64,000 nucleotides of DNA from Bartonella vinsonii subsp. vinsonii (GCF_902825235.1 NZ_CADEAJ010000005.1:1-64000), one strand, 5' to 3'. Numbered from the stretch's first letter, positions 9,425 through 19,955 are shown. Translations and numbers: made by a program. Notes: generated from the letters alone by a model not told the origin.

Positions 9425-10231
9425 AAAACTCTCCCTTATCTCTTTACTGAACATAAACTTAAGGCTTCGAAATGATATAATGCTTATCCAATCATCTGCC
9501 AATATTTCTCTTAAAACATAAAGCACGCACACAATATTTTTGTATTTAAAATAAGCAAATTTTCATTTTTTGAAATATCTAATCTGTATGAATGCCCTGT
9601 TTTCCATGACACTTCAATCTCACATTGTACACCAAAACCTTCATGACTAAAATAATGACACTGACTACACTTCCAACCTACAGCCTTCCAAATAGAATAA
9701 TTAAAAAATGAATACCTCCGCTATTTTGTAAACCAATATATCCAATATCTCCGTTTTTAAAGAAAAACTGGTTTGCTTAATGATAACGAGAATGTGCTCC
9801 ACTATCGTTACTGACCTGCTGAGAAAAAGACAATTGATTAAATTTCAAATAAAGCAGACCATGTATACAGCCCTCCACCAGTAACAACTGGCATAACTTG
9901 GCGTACTCCCTAAAAACAATACAACATTGCAGATCAGCCTTTATTTTCAAAAACACTTCACCAAAGGAAAACAAATAAAAAAGAGCTCTCTTTATACCAA
10001 TTATGAGAGGAGCATGTATCCATAGCCATGCCAATAAAACTAAGATATCCCTTGTTACCAAAAGCAGTATTTTATATCAAAAGATTGCTTTCACAGTACA
10101 TAATTCAATATGAATTACTCATGATTTTAACAAGAACAAACCGTATGCACACCCTTTCCATATATCATAAAAACTTATATAAAATAACCAAAGGGAACTT
10201 CATGTGTCACTAACACAAATAGGATTTTAAA
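9425..10231. other. intergenic stretch between fpr and alr
   Basis: About 800 AT-rich bases separate the divergent fpr and alr genes. Open frames here (94 and 61 codons) show no domain and no good ribosome site. It must contain the promoters of both genes, but I could not single out hexamers with confidence. Confidence 0.5.
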
Positions 10232-11350
10232 ATGAACAAATCCGTTAATGATGAAGCAAACGCATCACTTACCTTTACAGCTGTAGCAACCATAAATGTG
10301 CGTGCTATTGTTGAAAATTATAGAACTTTAGCCCAACATGTTGCTCCAATTGAATGCTCTGCAGTTGTAAAAGCAGATGCCTATGGGCTAGGTGTTAACA
10401 AAATTGCTCCTGCGCTTTATCAGGCTGGATGCCGCACTTTTTTTGTAGCCCAAATTGAAGAAGCGCTACAATTAAAAAGCATTTTACCAAAAAATGTGAT
10501 GATTGCTATTCTTAACGGGCTTCCACATAATACAGAAGAACTTATAGCTGAAGCAGGAATTATTCCTGTTCTGAATTCTTGGAATGCTCTCGAAGATTGG
10601 CAAACACTTTGTAAAAAAAAGGATAAAAGATTTCCCGCAATTGTTCAAATCGATACCAACATGAACCGATTAGGGCTTGATAAACAAGAAGTACAAAAAC
10701 TCATCAAACAACCCACAATTTTTGAGACAGCAGAGATAAAATATATTCTTAGTCATCTCGCGAATGGAGAGGATAATACACATCCATCCAATGATACACA
10801 ATTAACTGCTTTAAAAGCCATCCTTGCGCAACTGCCTACTTGCAAAGTTTCTTTTGCTAATTCTGGAGGTATTTTTCTTGGGAACGATTTTTATTTTGAC
10901 CTTGTTCGCCCAGGCATTGCACTTTACGGAATTGATCCCCAAGAGAAACACCCAACACCTCTTAAACCTGTTTTAAAACTTGAAGCCCAAGTCCTTCAAA
11001 GCCGCTCTATTCAGTCAGGAGTCCCTGTTGGTTATGGAGGAAGTTTCATTACCCACAGACCAAGCACGCTCATAACCATTTCTATCGGCTATGCAGATGG
11101 TTGGTTGCGCGCTCTTTCTAATAAAGGTGCGGTTTATTTCAACGGAAATAGACTTCCCATTGTTGGACGTATTTCTATGGATTCCCTCGTTGTAGATGCT
11201 ACCGATCTTGATAAAAAACCTCAAAGAGGTGATTGGGTAGAACTGATTGGAACACACCAAACCCTTGAAAAAGTATCGACAGATGCAGGTACCATCCCCC
11301 ATGAAATTATGACGTCTCTAGGTTCCCGCTATAAACGCATTTACATTTAA
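10232..11350 (+). CDS. alr: alanine racemase
   Basis: This 372-residue fold-III PLP enzyme makes D-alanine for peptidoglycan. The PLP lysine is K47 in the signature VVKADAYGLG, and the catalytic tyrosine is about residue 287 in SIGYADGW. Other family blocks are IQIDTNMNRLG, SFANSGG and VRPGIALYGI, with MDSLVVD in the C-terminal beta domain. The length is normal. The start ATG follows TAGGA at a fair distance. It stands alone, convergent with gcvP. Confidence 0.93.
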   Translation: MNKSVNDEANASLTFTAVATINVRAIVENYRTLAQHVAPIECSAVVKADAYGLGVNKIAPALYQAGCRTFFVAQIEEALQLKSILPKNVMIAILNGLPHNTEELIAEAGIIPVLNSWNALEDWQTLCKKKDKRFPAIVQIDTNMNRLGLDKQEVQKLIKQPTIFETAEIKYILSHLANGEDNTHPSNDTQLTALKAILAQLPTCKVSFANSGGIFLGNDFYFDLVRPGIALYGIDPQEKHPTPLKPVLKLEAQVLQSRSIQSGVPVGYGGSFITHRPSTLITISIGYADGWLRALSNKGAVYFNGNRLPIVGRISMDSLVVDATDLDKKPQRGDWVELIGTHQTLEKVSTDAGTIPHEIMTSLGSRYKRIYI

Positions 11351-11512
11351 AACTTTTTAAAGAACGTGGCTAAAATCATCATTGTAGCAAATAATATTAT
11401 GCGTGCCCTACCGCAAAATATCTCACCAAAACCAAATATATTCTTGCTATGCCTCCATTCTCTTCATCAATATTATCTATCAAAATGCTTAAAACAAATG
11501 GCATGAGAGAAT

Positions 11513-11546
11513 AAAAAAGCCCACACAGAATGGCGTAGGCTTTTTT
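11513..11546. terminator. bidirectional terminator between alr and gcvP
   Basis: AAAAAAGCC at 11513-11521 pairs with GGCTTTTTT at 11538-11546, giving an A/T-flanked stem that can end transcription in both directions. It lies 20 bases past the gcvP stop codon. Confidence 0.7.
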
Positions 11547-11565
11547 CATTATATGACAAATAAAT

Positions 11566-14370
11566 TTAATACGTGTTTCCCAATGGCGGACAAGAACAAA
11601 TAAGCATTCGATCTCCCGCAACATTATCAATACGGGAAACCGGAGGCCAATATTTATTCGCTGGATCAAGAGAGCTATTGGGGAAAGCAGCTTCTTGTCG
11701 TGAATAAGGTCGTGCCCAAGCATCATCAAGCGTATCTACCAACGTGTGTGGCGCATTAACCAATGGATTATCGTCTTTTGTCCACCCCCCTGCACCAACT
11801 TTCTTAGCTTCTTCAGCAATCAAAAGCAAAGCATCACAAAAACGATCAATCTCTGCTTTTGGCTCTGATTCCGTTGGCTCAATCATCAAAGTTCCAGGGA
11901 CAGGGAAAGACATTGTTGGCGCATGAAACCCATAATCGATCAAACGTTTTGCAATATCATCAACACTAATCCCATACTGATCTTTCAACACGCGCGTATC
12001 GACAATACATTCATGAGCAACGCGCCCATGCTTGCCTCGATAAAGAATAGAATAAGATTGAGAAAGACGCGCAGCAATATAATTTGCATTCAAAATTGCT
12101 GTTTGCGTTGCATATTTCAAACCATCAGCACCCATCATTCGAATATACATCCACGTAATAACAAGAATCGATGCACTTCCATAAGGAGCAGCTGAAACTG
12201 CATGTGTTGTTCCCTCTTGTTCATGACCTGGTAAAAATGGTTTGAGATGTTCTGCCACTCCAATCGGCCCCACACCAGGACCGCCACCACCATGGGGAAT
12301 AGCAAAAGTTTTATGAAGGTTCATATGACAAACATCCGCCCCAATATCTGCTGGACGAGAAAGCCCAACAAGTGCATTCAGATTAGCACCATCAAAATAA
12401 ACTTGTCCGCCATTTTCATGGATAACAGAACAAATCTCCTTAATACTTTCCTCATAAACGCCATGGGTTGAAGGATAGGTAATCATGAGAGCTGCTAAGC
12501 GGTCCTTATGCAACTGTGCTTTCATTTTGAGATCATCAACATCAACATTCCCATCGCCTAAACATTTCACCACAATGACCTCCATACCTGCCATATGAGC
12601 AGAAGCTGGATTGGTCCCATGTGCCGATGCAGGAATAAGGCAAAGCGTGCGTTGATGTTCTCCTCGTGATTGGTGATAACGACGAATAGCTAAAAGCCCC
12701 GCATATTCACCCTGAGCACCAGAATTCGGCTGGAAAGAAACTTGTGCAAACCCTGTAATTTCACACAACCACGCATTCAGTTGATGAATCATTTCCCTAT
12801 AACCCATCACATCCTCTTTAGGAGCAAAGGGATGTATGTTAGCGACCGTAGGCCAACTGAGAGGCATTAATTCAGCTGCTGCATTAAGCTTCATGGTACA
12901 AGAACCAAGCGGAATCATTGCCCTATCTAATGCCAAATCCTTATCTGACAAACGACGCAAAAAGCGCATCATGTCTGTTTCTGAATGAACCGCATGAAAA
13001 AAGGGCTGTGAAAGGAAAGCATGATCACGCCCTTTCCCCCAAAGTTTTGAAGAAACTTGATCAACCAATTGTGCACCAAAAAGCTCTGCTAAAGCGCAAG
13101 CATCTTCTTCTGTCGACAATTCATCAAAATTAATCGCAATTCTATCATCATCAAGAATACGAATAAGGCGTCCATTGCTTTTTGCTTGATGCGCAATCTC
13201 TTGGGCTCTCCCCTTGACAAAAATACTGACACAATCAAAAAAACTTTCCCCTTCAACATGAACCCCTGCTGCTTCTAAACCAGCAACAAAACGGCATGTT
13301 AAACGATGTATCCGTTGCGCAATTTCCTGTAAGCCTTGTGGACCATGCCAAACGGCGTAAGCTGTTGCCATATTTGCCAACAGAGCCTGTGCTGTACAAA
13401 TATTCGACGTAGCTTTATCGCGTCGAATATGTTGTTCGCGTGTTTGTAACGCTAAGCGAAAACCAACGCGCCCTTTTGTATCAACGGATTGACCAACAAT
13501 ACGCCCTGGAATGAGGCGCGTTAGTGCATCACTTACCGCAAGATAGCCAGCATGAGGCCCTCCAAATCCCATTGGAACCCCATAACGCTGCATAGAACCA
13601 ACAACAATATCAGCCCCCCATCGCGCTGGTGGTTCTATAAGAGTAAGGGCCAAAGGATCGGCAACAACAATCACCAGTGCTCCTTTTTCCTTTGCCTTCT
13701 TAATCACTTCATCATAATCATTAAAAAAGCCTTTTGTATCTGGCCAAGACAAAACAATCGCAGCTGTATCAGAACAAATCTCACCATTTTGACTAATCTG
13801 AATCCCTTGAGTTTCAGCACGCGTTTCTACAACGCTCAAAGTCTGGGGATGCAAAAGACTCTGAAGAGAAATCTTCATTTTTTTCTCACGCGCAAAGCGT
13901 ACCGCTACCGCGGTTGCTTCAGCTAAAGCAGTAGCTTCATCAAGAAGGGAGGCCGCTGCAACAGGCAAACCAGTGAGTTCACTCACCAATGTTTGAAAAT
14001 AAAACAAAAGCTCTAAACGGCCTTGGCTAATTTCTGCCTGGTAGGGTGTATAAGCGGTATACCAAGCTGGATTTTCAAAAAGATTCCGCAAAATAACCGG
14101 CGGCACAGAAGTTCCATGATACCCTTGTCCAATAAAACTTTTATGCACATGGTTACGCCCCATTATCTTGGAGAGTTCTTCCAAGGCTTGCCCTTCACTT
14201 GCTGCCTTTGGAAGATTAAGCGGACGCCCCAAATGGATAGAATGTGGAACAGCTTGAGAAACGAGTGTATCAACACAATCCAGCCCTAAAACATCAAGCA
14301 TTTTTTGTGTTTCATCAATACGAAGCCCAATATGACGAGAAAAAAAATGACGCTCTAACATAGCACTCAT
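11566..14370 (-). CDS. gcvP: glycine dehydrogenase (decarboxylating), P protein
   Basis: This 934-residue single-chain P protein decarboxylates glycine and passes the aminomethyl group to lipoyl-GcvH. It shows both fused halves (N-terminal half with [15 protein letters not shown]-terminal half with [17 protein letters not shown]) and the PLP lysine at about residue 687 in [14 protein letters not shown]. The start ATG overlaps the gcvH stop codon as ATGA, so translation is coupled. It is the last gene of gcvT-gcvH-gcvP, all controlled by the glycine riboswitch upstream of gcvT, and is followed by a terminator. MLERHF (M4) is an alternative start. Confidence 0.96.
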   Translation of the reverse strand: MSAMLERHFFSRHIGLRIDETQKMLDVLGLDCVDTLVSQAVPHSIHLGRPLNLPKAASEGQALEELSKIMGRNHVHKSFIGQGYHGTSVPPVILRNLFENPAWYTAYTPYQAEISQGRLELLFYFQTLVSELTGLPVAAASLLDEATALAEATAVAVRFAREKKMKISLQSLLHPQTLSVVETRAETQGIQISQNGEICSDTAAIVLSWPDTKGFFNDYDEVIKKAKEKGALVIVVADPLALTLIEPPARWGADIVVGSMQRYGVPMGFGGPHAGYLAVSDALTRLIPGRIVGQSVDTKGRVGFRLALQTREQHIRRDKATSNICTAQALLANMATAYAVWHGPQGLQEIAQRIHRLTCRFVAGLEAAGVHVEGESFFDCVSIFVKGRAQEIAHQAKSNGRLIRILDDDRIAINFDELSTEEDACALAELFGAQLVDQVSSKLWGKGRDHAFLSQPFFHAVHSETDMMRFLRRLSDKDLALDRAMIPLGSCTMKLNAAAELMPLSWPTVANIHPFAPKEDVMGYREMIHQLNAWLCEITGFAQVSFQPNSGAQGEYAGLLAIRRYHQSRGEHQRTLCLIPASAHGTNPASAHMAGMEVIVVKCLGDGNVDVDDLKMKAQLHKDRLAALMITYPSTHGVYEESIKEICSVIHENGGQVYFDGANLNALVGLSRPADIGADVCHMNLHKTFAIPHGGGGPGVGPIGVAEHLKPFLPGHEQEGTTHAVSAAPYGSASILVITWMYIRMMGADGLKYATQTAILNANYIAARLSQSYSILYRGKHGRVAHECIVDTRVLKDQYGISVDDIAKRLIDYGFHAPTMSFPVPGTLMIEPTESEPKAEIDRFCDALLLIAEEAKKVGAGGWTKDDNPLVNAPHTLVDTLDDAWARPYSRQEAAFPNSSLDPANKYWPPVSRIDNVAGDRMLICSCPPLGNTY

Positions 14371-14735
14371 CCAATCAGTGCTTTATAAGCAGCCTCATCC
14401 AGCAACCCTTCAAGTTGCATTGCATCCTGCAATGTCATTTTCCAGAGCCAACCTTCTTTTTCGGCTTTTTGATTCACCAATTCAGGATTACTTGCCAATG
14501 CCTCATTTATTTCAACCACTTCACCATCAAGAGGCGCATAAACATCTGAAGCCGCTTTCACCGATTCCACAACAGCAGCAGAATCCCCCTTGGAAAGGGA
14601 TGTTCCCTCTTTTGGCAAATCAACAAAAACCAAATCTCCCAATTGTTCTTGCGCATAATGTGTGATCCCAACAGTAACCACTTGCCCTTCAACACGAAGC
14701 CATTCGTGATCTTGTGTAAAATAAGTTTTAGACAT
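14367..14735 (-). CDS. gcvH: glycine cleavage system H protein
   Basis: This 122-residue lipoyl carrier shuttles the aminomethyl intermediate between GcvP, GcvT and dihydrolipoamide dehydrogenase. The lipoylated lysine is K60 in ESVKAASD, with the usual [17 protein letters not shown] and [12 protein letters not shown] blocks. The ATG at 14735 is preceded by AAAGGAT; longer in-frame starts run back into gcvT and are not credible. It starts 7 bases after gcvT ends and overlaps gcvP by 4 bases. Confidence 0.96.
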   Translation of the reverse strand: MSKTYFTQDHEWLRVEGQVVTVGITHYAQEQLGDLVFVDLPKEGTSLSKGDSAAVVESVKAASDVYAPLDGEVVEINEALASNPELVNQKAEKEGWLWKMTLQDAMQLEGLLDEAAYKALIG

Positions 14736-14742
14736 AAAAAAT

Positions 14743-15861
14743 TTATCCTTTAAAATAACGTTGTTCAACAAAAGGAAGAGAATGAACAGACAGTGCAATT
14801 TTTTTTCCACGCAGCTCTGTAAAAACTTCCGTTCCCTCAACTTTGCAATCAACAGGAACATAACCCATCGCTACAGGACCATCAAAAGAAGGACCAAAAC
14901 CACCTGATGTTACTACGCCAATCTGATTGCCCTCACCATCAAAAAGCAGAGCACCCGCACGAATAGGTTGACGCGTTTGCGGTTTTAAACCAACGCGACA
15001 ACGAGAAGGTCCTTTCTGAAGAGCTTCAAGAAAAGCTTTCGCTCCATAAAATTGCGCTTTTTCTCGAACATTTTTGGGAACAGCCCATGTCAGTGCGGCC
15101 TCAATGGGTGTTGTATCAGGCGTAATATCATTTCCATGCAAGCACAGCCCTGCTTCTAACCGCAGGCTATCGCGTGCTGCAAGACCAACCCATTCAACAC
15201 GAGAATCACTCAGTAATTTTTCAGCTACTGCACGCGCTTGCCCTATGGGAAGAGCAATTTCAAAACCATCTTCTCCCGTATACCCAGAGCGCGTTATAAA
15301 CCAATCTTGTTGTGGTTCGAATCCTTGCATAAACAACAGTTCATTACCAGGCAATCCAGCATCAGCCATCACAGCTGCTGCTTCTGGACCTTGAAGAGCA
15401 AGCAACACTCTTTCAAGAGCAATGACTTGACATTCAAAACCAACGGCACGCTTCTCAAGCTCGGCAAGATCAGCCTGTGCATTCCCAGCATTCGCAACCA
15501 GCATAAAACGGCTCTCTGCCAAACGGGTAATAATAAGATCATCAAGAATGCCAGCCTGCTCATTAAGCAAATAATTATAGCGTGATTGGCCAATCTTTAA
15601 CAATGCAGCATCAATAGGAAAAGCATAGGTTAAAAATTCTATTGCTTGTGGTCCTTCAATGGCAATTAATTTCATATGAGAAATGTCAAAAAGGCCTGCC
15701 TGTGCACGGGTATGAAGATGCTCTTTCAAAACCCCAAGAGGATAAGTCAAAGGCATTTGCCAACCAGCAAAAGCACCAAATTTTGCTCCTGCTTTTTCAT
15801 GCAATTCATGTAAAGGAAGTGTTTTTAAAGAAGATGTTTCAAATTCTTGTGCTGTACCCAT
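14743..15861 (-). CDS. gcvT: aminomethyltransferase (glycine cleavage T protein)
   Basis: This 372-residue tetrahydrofolate-dependent enzyme releases ammonia and forms methylene-tetrahydrofolate. Family blocks include the N-terminal [33 protein letters not shown] (with the conserved Asp/Glu region) and [17 protein letters not shown]. The ATG at 15861 is preceded by GGAGAT; a start at 15894 would overlap the riboswitch. It is the first gene of gcvTHP, and a two-aptamer glycine riboswitch occupies its 5' leader. Confidence 0.95.
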   Translation of the reverse strand: MGTAQEFETSSLKTLPLHELHEKAGAKFGAFAGWQMPLTYPLGVLKEHLHTRAQAGLFDISHMKLIAIEGPQAIEFLTYAFPIDAALLKIGQSRYNYLLNEQAGILDDLIITRLAESRFMLVANAGNAQADLAELEKRAVGFECQVIALERVLLALQGPEAAAVMADAGLPGNELLFMQGFEPQQDWFITRSGYTGEDGFEIALPIGQARAVAEKLLSDSRVEWVGLAARDSLRLEAGLCLHGNDITPDTTPIEAALTWAVPKNVREKAQFYGAKAFLEALQKGPSRCRVGLKPQTRQPIRAGALLFDGEGNQIGVVTSGGFGPSFDGPVAMGYVPVDCKVEGTEVFTELRGKKIALSVHSLPFVEQRYFKG

Positions 15862-15910
15862 AATATCTCCAAAATTGCGCTCACGCCCACACAATATGGC
15901 CGCCTCTGCA

Positions 15911-16093
15911 CCCTCCTGTTACAAACCTGAGAGACTCGCGAAAAGACCTTTCGCTTACACCTTCGGCGCGGATCTTTCCGACTTTCCAGATCTGTCTTCC
16001 TTCTTTTACGGTCCTTAGAGCCTGAGAGATTATGGGCTGTTTTCCCCTTCGGCGGCAGGTGCGAAAGCTTGCAGTCTGCACTCTCCCGCAAAA
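15911..16093 (-). promoter_or_regulatory. tandem glycine riboswitch
   Basis: Two glycine aptamers lie in series on the minus strand. The first (about 16093-16006) has GGGAGAGTGC, then GCCGCCGAAGGGG, then TCTCTCAGGCTC and AAGGACCGT. The second (about 15995-15911) has GCGCCGAAGGTG and TCTCTCAGGTTTGTAACAGG. These are the conserved cores of the gcvT RNA family. Glycine binding normally turns on glycine cleavage genes, which fits gcvTHP downstream. The spacing to the gcvT start (about 50 bases) leaves room for an expression platform, but I could not identify the switch hairpin. Confidence 0.93.
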
Positions 16094-16133
16094 GAATGAA
16101 AGAAACGACAACGCTCTTTCCGACATGTTGTTA

Positions 16134-16162
16134 TCTATAGCCTATCTTTATCACACTGTCAT
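16134..16162 (-). promoter_or_regulatory. predicted promoter of the gcvTHP operon
   Basis: On the minus strand ATGACA (16162-16157), 17 bases, then TATAGA (16139-16134). The predicted start lies about 30 bases before the first aptamer, a good distance for a riboswitch leader. Confidence 0.5.
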
Positions 16163-16565
16163 CAGTAAAGTGATGCGCGTATTCTCATTTTTAAACTTGC
16201 ATAGGCTATTTTAAAAGGCGTATAATGGCAGTGTTTTGAGTATTATGAAATCGTAGATGGCCGCTTTTCAGGAAATCAGGAGAAAAATTGCCAAGGCCAT
16301 AACAGAAACACAACGTAAAAAATACAAAATTTGACGCACTCAAAAGGATGACAAAGCAATACCCTCCCCTTTTGCACCTCAACCCTAACCACGGAGTTTC
16401 ATATCTTTTAAAACCAAAGATTTCAGATATTTTAAAGAATCTTAACACACAAAGGATTGATTTGCGGATTAATTTTCTTCTCTCTCAATTTTTTGTCTCT
16501 CAATAGTGTCATAAATTACAGCTATTACATACCAAACTTCATTGAATAAAGGTTGCAAAATACTC
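16163..16565. other. intergenic stretch
   Basis: About 400 bases between the divergent gcv promoter and the LON-domain gene. An 80-codon open frame on the minus strand (16206-16448) has no recognisable domain or ribosome site. It presumably holds the promoter of the next gene. Confidence 0.45.
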
Positions 16566-17228
16566 ATGAAAGCGGGTAATATCTCTTACAGTTGCGAAGA
16601 TGACCTACCAAAGCAAATTGCTCTTTTCCCAGTAGAAGGAGCACTCTTACTACCAGGTGGTTTTTTATCGCTGAATATTTTTGAACCAGAAGCACTTGAA
16701 ATGGTTGAAAATGTTATGGTATCCAACCGTTTATTAGGAATCATTCAACCACTTTCATCAGATACAAACCACTTTTCCACACCCCTTTACAAAATAGGCT
16801 GTATAGGGCGTATTACAAACTACAATGAAACGGGAAATGGGCAGCTTTTCATTATATTGCAAGGCGTTTGCCGCTTCACCTTAGAACAAGAACTGGTGAA
16901 CACAAAGCCCTATCGAACGGCTCTCATCCGGTCAAACATAAAAGATTTAGAAGAACCCAACATTGCAGAAGATATTAATCGAGAAAACCTCCTCGACATT
17001 GTTGAGAAATATCTCACCATACATGAAATAGAATATAATTGGAGCAGTATCATACAAGCTCCCACGCCTCTATTGGTTAACGCTTTTTCAGCCCTTATCC
17101 CCTTTACACCAGCAGAAAAGCAAGCTCTATTAGAGGCTCCAGATATTGGAATCCGTGCTCAAACGCTTCTTGCTTTAACTGAACGCTCACTTATGAAACA
17201 AACAGGAGCACATTTCCATTTAAACTAA
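16566..17228 (+). CDS. LON N-terminal (substrate-binding) domain protein
   Basis: This 220-residue protein is a stand-alone LON substrate-binding domain (PUA-like fold): [14 protein letters not shown] is the family opening, followed by [16 protein letters not shown] and LGIIQP, then KIGCIGRI and ILQGVCRF. The ATPase and protease parts of Lon are absent, as usual for these proteins in Rhizobiales. The molecular role is not established. The ATG at 16566 was preferred to a TTG at 16542. It is followed after 22 bases by a UPF0434 gene, and the pairing suggests one transcript. Confidence 0.82.
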   Translation: MKAGNISYSCEDDLPKQIALFPVEGALLLPGGFLSLNIFEPEALEMVENVMVSNRLLGIIQPLSSDTNHFSTPLYKIGCIGRITNYNETGNGQLFIILQGVCRFTLEQELVNTKPYRTALIRSNIKDLEEPNIAEDINRENLLDIVEKYLTIHEIEYNWSSIIQAPTPLLVNAFSALIPFTPAEKQALLEAPDIGIRAQTLLALTERSLMKQTGAHFHLN

Positions 17229-17250
17229 TAAATATGGGAACAGGAAAAAA

Positions 17251-17445
17251 ATGACCACTGACCCTAAAATGCTCGAATTATTGGTCTGCCCAATCACAGG
17301 GGGCACCCTCTCTTTGAACCGAGAAACACAAGAATTAATTTCACGCAAAGCAAATCTCGCCTATCCTATTCGCGACGGCATTCCCATTATGCTTGCCTCA
17401 GAAGCGCGTCCTTTGCAGGATCATGAAAAAGCAACATATAAATAA
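17251..17445 (+). CDS. Trm112/UPF0434-family small protein
   Basis: This 64-residue protein has the Trm112-like pattern: [13 protein letters not shown] near the N-terminus, a middle [21 protein letters not shown] and a short tail. Only one Cys remains, so the zinc ribbon of classical Trm112 (two CxxC pairs) cannot form; that loss is common in the bacterial UPF0434 branch. In other systems Trm112 proteins stabilise methyltransferases; the bacterial role is unknown. AGGA precedes the ATG. It lies just after the LON-domain gene. Confidence 0.85.
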   Translation: MTTDPKMLELLVCPITGGTLSLNRETQELISRKANLAYPIRDGIPIMLASEARPLQDHEKATYK

Positions 17446-17788
17446 ACACTCTTCATTCAATTTTTTCTGTAGCAATTCTCAGTAGCTTTACCATAAACAC
17501 AATAATCTTTTCCTCAGTTTTTTAATATGTGCTTGTCCAAGAAAAGTCATTCCATAATGCGCTTAGCATTCTCTTTACCAACTCCCAACCCTATTTTCAG
17601 ATGGATCATAAGAGACACACGAACACCTTTCTTAATTTTTTGGGCTTCTAAACGCGAAAATAAGATTCTCTTTTTCTTATCCCGGTAACGAGAAAATTGG
17701 GAAAAGTCCTAAAAAACAGGGCAATGTATTATAACAATTGCGCTTCAATTTGAAAAAGATCAACAAGCAAACTTGTCTTAATTCTAAT

Positions 17789-17817
17789 TGACGGTCTAAG
17801 GAAATTACCCTATGAAT
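17789..17817 (+). promoter_or_regulatory. predicted promoter of the Brt-like RNA
   Basis: TTGACG at 17789-17794, a 17-base spacer, then TATGAA at 17812-17817. The predicted start near 17824 would give an RNA of about 175 bases ending after the closing stem at 17995. Confidence 0.55.
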
Positions 17818-17823
17818 TAAATC

Positions 17824-18000
17824 AGTGGTTTTGGTCGTATACGCGGCGATCAATAGGGTCTGGAAGCTCGAAAAACCTAAACACAAAAAATGAACCCGTT
17901 TTACGGGTATCCCGGAGTTCCGGGGGTTCTTGTTATGTCCAAGTGCTCTAAGCACTAAAAGCAAGAAGCTGTTTAGGTTCAGTACTTCCAGACCCCGGAA
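17824..18000 (+). ncRNA. Brt-like structured small RNA upstream of an HTH gene
   Basis: A long closed stem is visible: 17856-17866 pairs perfectly with 17985-17995 (11 bp), and 17874-17883 with 17970-17979 (10 bp). Inside are three hairpins: ACCCG/CGGGT (17894-17908), CCCGG/CCGGG (17911-17924) and AGTGCT/AGCACT (17942-17956). An alternative outer pairing GAACCC/GGGTTC (17892-17897 with 17924-17929) is possible. Established knowledge: Bartonella henselae has a family of roughly 190-base RNAs (Brt1-9), each directly upstream of a small HTH gene (trp) and linked to control of the adhesin BadA. Position, size and structure match. The assignment is inferred. Confidence 0.7.
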
Positions 18001-18005
18001 TACAA

Positions 18006-18389
18006 ATGCGAGGGCGCTCGCACCCGGTGGGGGACAAAGTGCAAGCTAAAAATCCACATTTTAATGATATTTCTGTAGGCAGAAAAATTCGTTTCAGAAG
18101 AAACGTCATGGGACTTTCTCAAAAACAATTAAGCAATCATTTAGGCGTCACTTACCAACAAATCCAAAAATATGAAAAAGGCTTAAATCGCGTGGGAGCA
18201 GGACGCTTAAAGGAAATTGCCGATATCCTAGATGTTCCTATCTCCTTCTTTTATACGGATCTCTCAACAAAAGAAGATGCCTATCATGATGAAAAAATAT
18301 TAAACAAAGCGGAATATTTGCTTTTAAAGGGTTTCAGAGTGCTTAAACCGGAAAGACAAAAAGCAATCCTGCGATTGGTTTCTGATTAG
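18006..18389 (+). CDS. XRE-type helix-turn-helix regulator, Trp-like
   Basis: This 127-residue protein has an XRE/Cro-C1 helix-turn-helix (about 25-80): IRFRRNVMGLSQKQLSNHLGVT is helix 1-2, YQQIQKYEKGLNRVG the recognition helix, and LKEIADILDVPISFFY the last helix. A helical C-terminal tail (LLLKGFRVLKPERQKAILRLVSD) follows, a layout seen in many small Rhizobiales regulators. It starts 6 bases after the Brt-like RNA, and the start lies beside a second short hairpin (GCGAG/CTCGC at 18008-18021), so its translation or transcription could be governed by the RNA. The known Bartonella Trp proteins bind DNA near badA; whether this one acts on the autotransporters in this window is an open question. 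Confidence 0.82.
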   Translation: MRGRSHPVGDKVQAKNPHFNDISVGRKIRFRRNVMGLSQKQLSNHLGVTYQQIQKYEKGLNRVGAGRLKEIADILDVPISFFYTDLSTKEDAYHDEKILNKAEYLLLKGFRVLKPERQKAILRLVSD

Positions 18390-18642
18390 TGTGAAAACAC
18401 CTTCTTCTTTTCATAATTTCTCTGAATCTTTCTTTTAAAAACACCTTTATAACTGGACTATTTCAATAACAAAAGAGAAACTTCAAAGCAAAAAGTGGAA
18501 ACGAGACTCAAAAACAGAGCCGTCACTCTCATAACAATCTCTCTTTGAACGAACATTTCATGATGAGATGAAAGAGAAAAACTTCTACCGGCGCAAGACA
18601 TAAACCAACCGTTACAATATCCACACTTCTTAAGGGAAATAA

Positions 18643-18671
18643 TTGACAGAGGAGAGAGAATTCACTAGAGT
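18643..18671 (+). promoter_or_regulatory. candidate promoter upstream of asd
   Basis: TTGACA at 18643-18648, 17 bases, TAGAGT at 18666-18671. It would produce a leader of about 240 bases before asd, including a short open frame. Confidence 0.4.
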
Positions 18672-18754
18672 AAGGTGCTGTCAAGGGGGTATTCATACAG
18701 CTTGGCATAAAATATTCAAACTTTCTTAACTCTCAAAGATTCAGAAGGGCAATA

Positions 18755-18880
18755 GTGTTTAAAACGAGCCAGTCTATTGTGCTATCGCGCATGATGCGTA
18801 TGTACAAAATTTGGGTTTCTGAAAATCAATATGAAATGAATGATCCTTGGCTAACGCGCCCTCTCGTGAGATTAGCTTAA
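18755..18880 (+). CDS. possible 41-codon small protein or leader peptide
   Basis: A GTG-started frame runs from 18755 to a TAA at 18878-18880, with AAGGG five bases before the start. The peptide is basic and aromatic (for example MYKIWVSENQYEMNDPW) and resembles nothing I recognise. It ends 35 bases before asd and lies downstream of a candidate promoter. A chance frame is quite possible at this length. Outside this frame, 18390-18915 shows nothing else beyond the candidate promoter. Confidence 0.25.
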   Translation: MFKTSQSIVLSRMMRMYKIWVSENQYEMNDPWLTRPLVRLA

Positions 18881-18915
18881 GGAAAGAAGCATAGAGAGGG
18901 ACAGGAGTATGGAAA

Positions 18916-19947
18916 ATGAGTTTTAAAGTTGCAGTTGTCGGCGCAACAGGGAATGTTGGTCGTGAAATGCTCACAATTCTAGAAGAGCGTGGTTTTCCTG
19001 CTCACGAGATTGTTCCTTTGGCATCACGACGCTCATTAGGGCAAAATGTTTCTTATGGTGACAAAACTTTAAAAGTAAAAGCACTGGATACTTATGATTT
19101 TTCTGATACAGATCTTTGCCTGATGTCTGCGGGGGGAAGTATTTCCAAAGAATATGCCCCTAAAATTGCTGCAGCCGGATGTGTGATTATCGACAATTCA
19201 TCCACTTGGCGCTATGATACCAATGTCCCCTTGATTGTGCCTGAAGTCAATGCTGAAGCCATTGATGCATTTTCCAAACGTAATATTATAGCAAACCCCA
19301 ATTGTTCAACAATCCAACTGGTCTTAGCTTTAAAACCACTCCACGATGCTGCAACCATTAAACGTGTTGTTATATCCACTTATCAATCGGTTTCTGGAGC
19401 TGGTAAAGAAGGAATGGATGAACTCTTCGGACAATCACGAGCCGTTTTTGTTGCTGATCCCATCACATCAAAAAAATTTACCAAACGTATTGCCTTTAAT
19501 GTCATTCCCCATATCGATGTTTTCATGGAAGATGGTTATACAAAAGAAGAATGGAAAATGACGGCTGAAACGAAGAAAATTCTTGATCCTAAGATTAAAT
19601 TAACAGCAACGGCTGTTCGTGTTCCTGTCTTTATCGGTCATGCGGAAGCTGTCCATGTTGAATTGGAAAAGCCTCTAAGCGCCCATGAAGCACAAGAGCT
19701 TCTCCGTGAAGCGCCTGGCTGCCAAGTTATCGATAAACACGAAGATGGTGGCTATATAACGCCCTATGAAAGCACTGGTGAAGATGACACCTTTATTAGC
19801 CGTATTCGTGAAGATATCACCGTTGAAAATGGTCTAGCTTTCTGGGTTGTTGCCGACAATCTCAGAAAGGGAGCAGCATTGAATGCAATTCAAATTGCTG
19901 AACTACTCATTTCTCGTCATTTGATAAAACCTAAATCCGCGAATTAA
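18916..19947 (+). CDS. asd: aspartate-semialdehyde dehydrogenase
   Basis: This 343-residue NADPH-dependent enzyme makes aspartate semialdehyde for lysine, diaminopimelate, threonine and methionine synthesis. The nucleotide loop VVGATGNVGREML opens the protein, the acyl-enzyme Cys is C130 in ANPNCSTIQ, and the catalytic-domain motifs SVSGAGKEGMDEL and VPVFIGHAEAVHVE are intact. The full-length match and the GGAG-rich stretch before the ATG make the call firm. A hairpin terminator follows. Confidence 0.95.
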   Translation: MSFKVAVVGATGNVGREMLTILEERGFPAHEIVPLASRRSLGQNVSYGDKTLKVKALDTYDFSDTDLCLMSAGGSISKEYAPKIAAAGCVIIDNSSTWRYDTNVPLIVPEVNAEAIDAFSKRNIIANPNCSTIQLVLALKPLHDAATIKRVVISTYQSVSGAGKEGMDELFGQSRAVFVADPITSKKFTKRIAFNVIPHIDVFMEDGYTKEEWKMTAETKKILDPKIKLTATAVRVPVFIGHAEAVHVELEKPLSAHEAQELLREAPGCQVIDKHEDGGYITPYESTGEDDTFISRIREDITVENGLAFWVVADNLRKGAALNAIQIAELLISRHLIKPKSAN

Positions 19948-19955
19948 ACAAAAAA

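Noticed and set aside
9777-10213. open frames of 94 and 61 codons upstream of alr
   Set aside because: No ribosome sites, no domains, and composition like the surrounding spacer.
16206-16448. 80-codon minus-strand open frame upstream of the gcv promoter
   Set aside because: No domain or ribosome site; it would be transcribed through the gcv promoter without any supporting signal.
17677-17964. 95-codon minus-strand open frame
   Set aside because: It overlaps the Brt-like RNA and its promoter and is explained by the base-paired RNA sequence.
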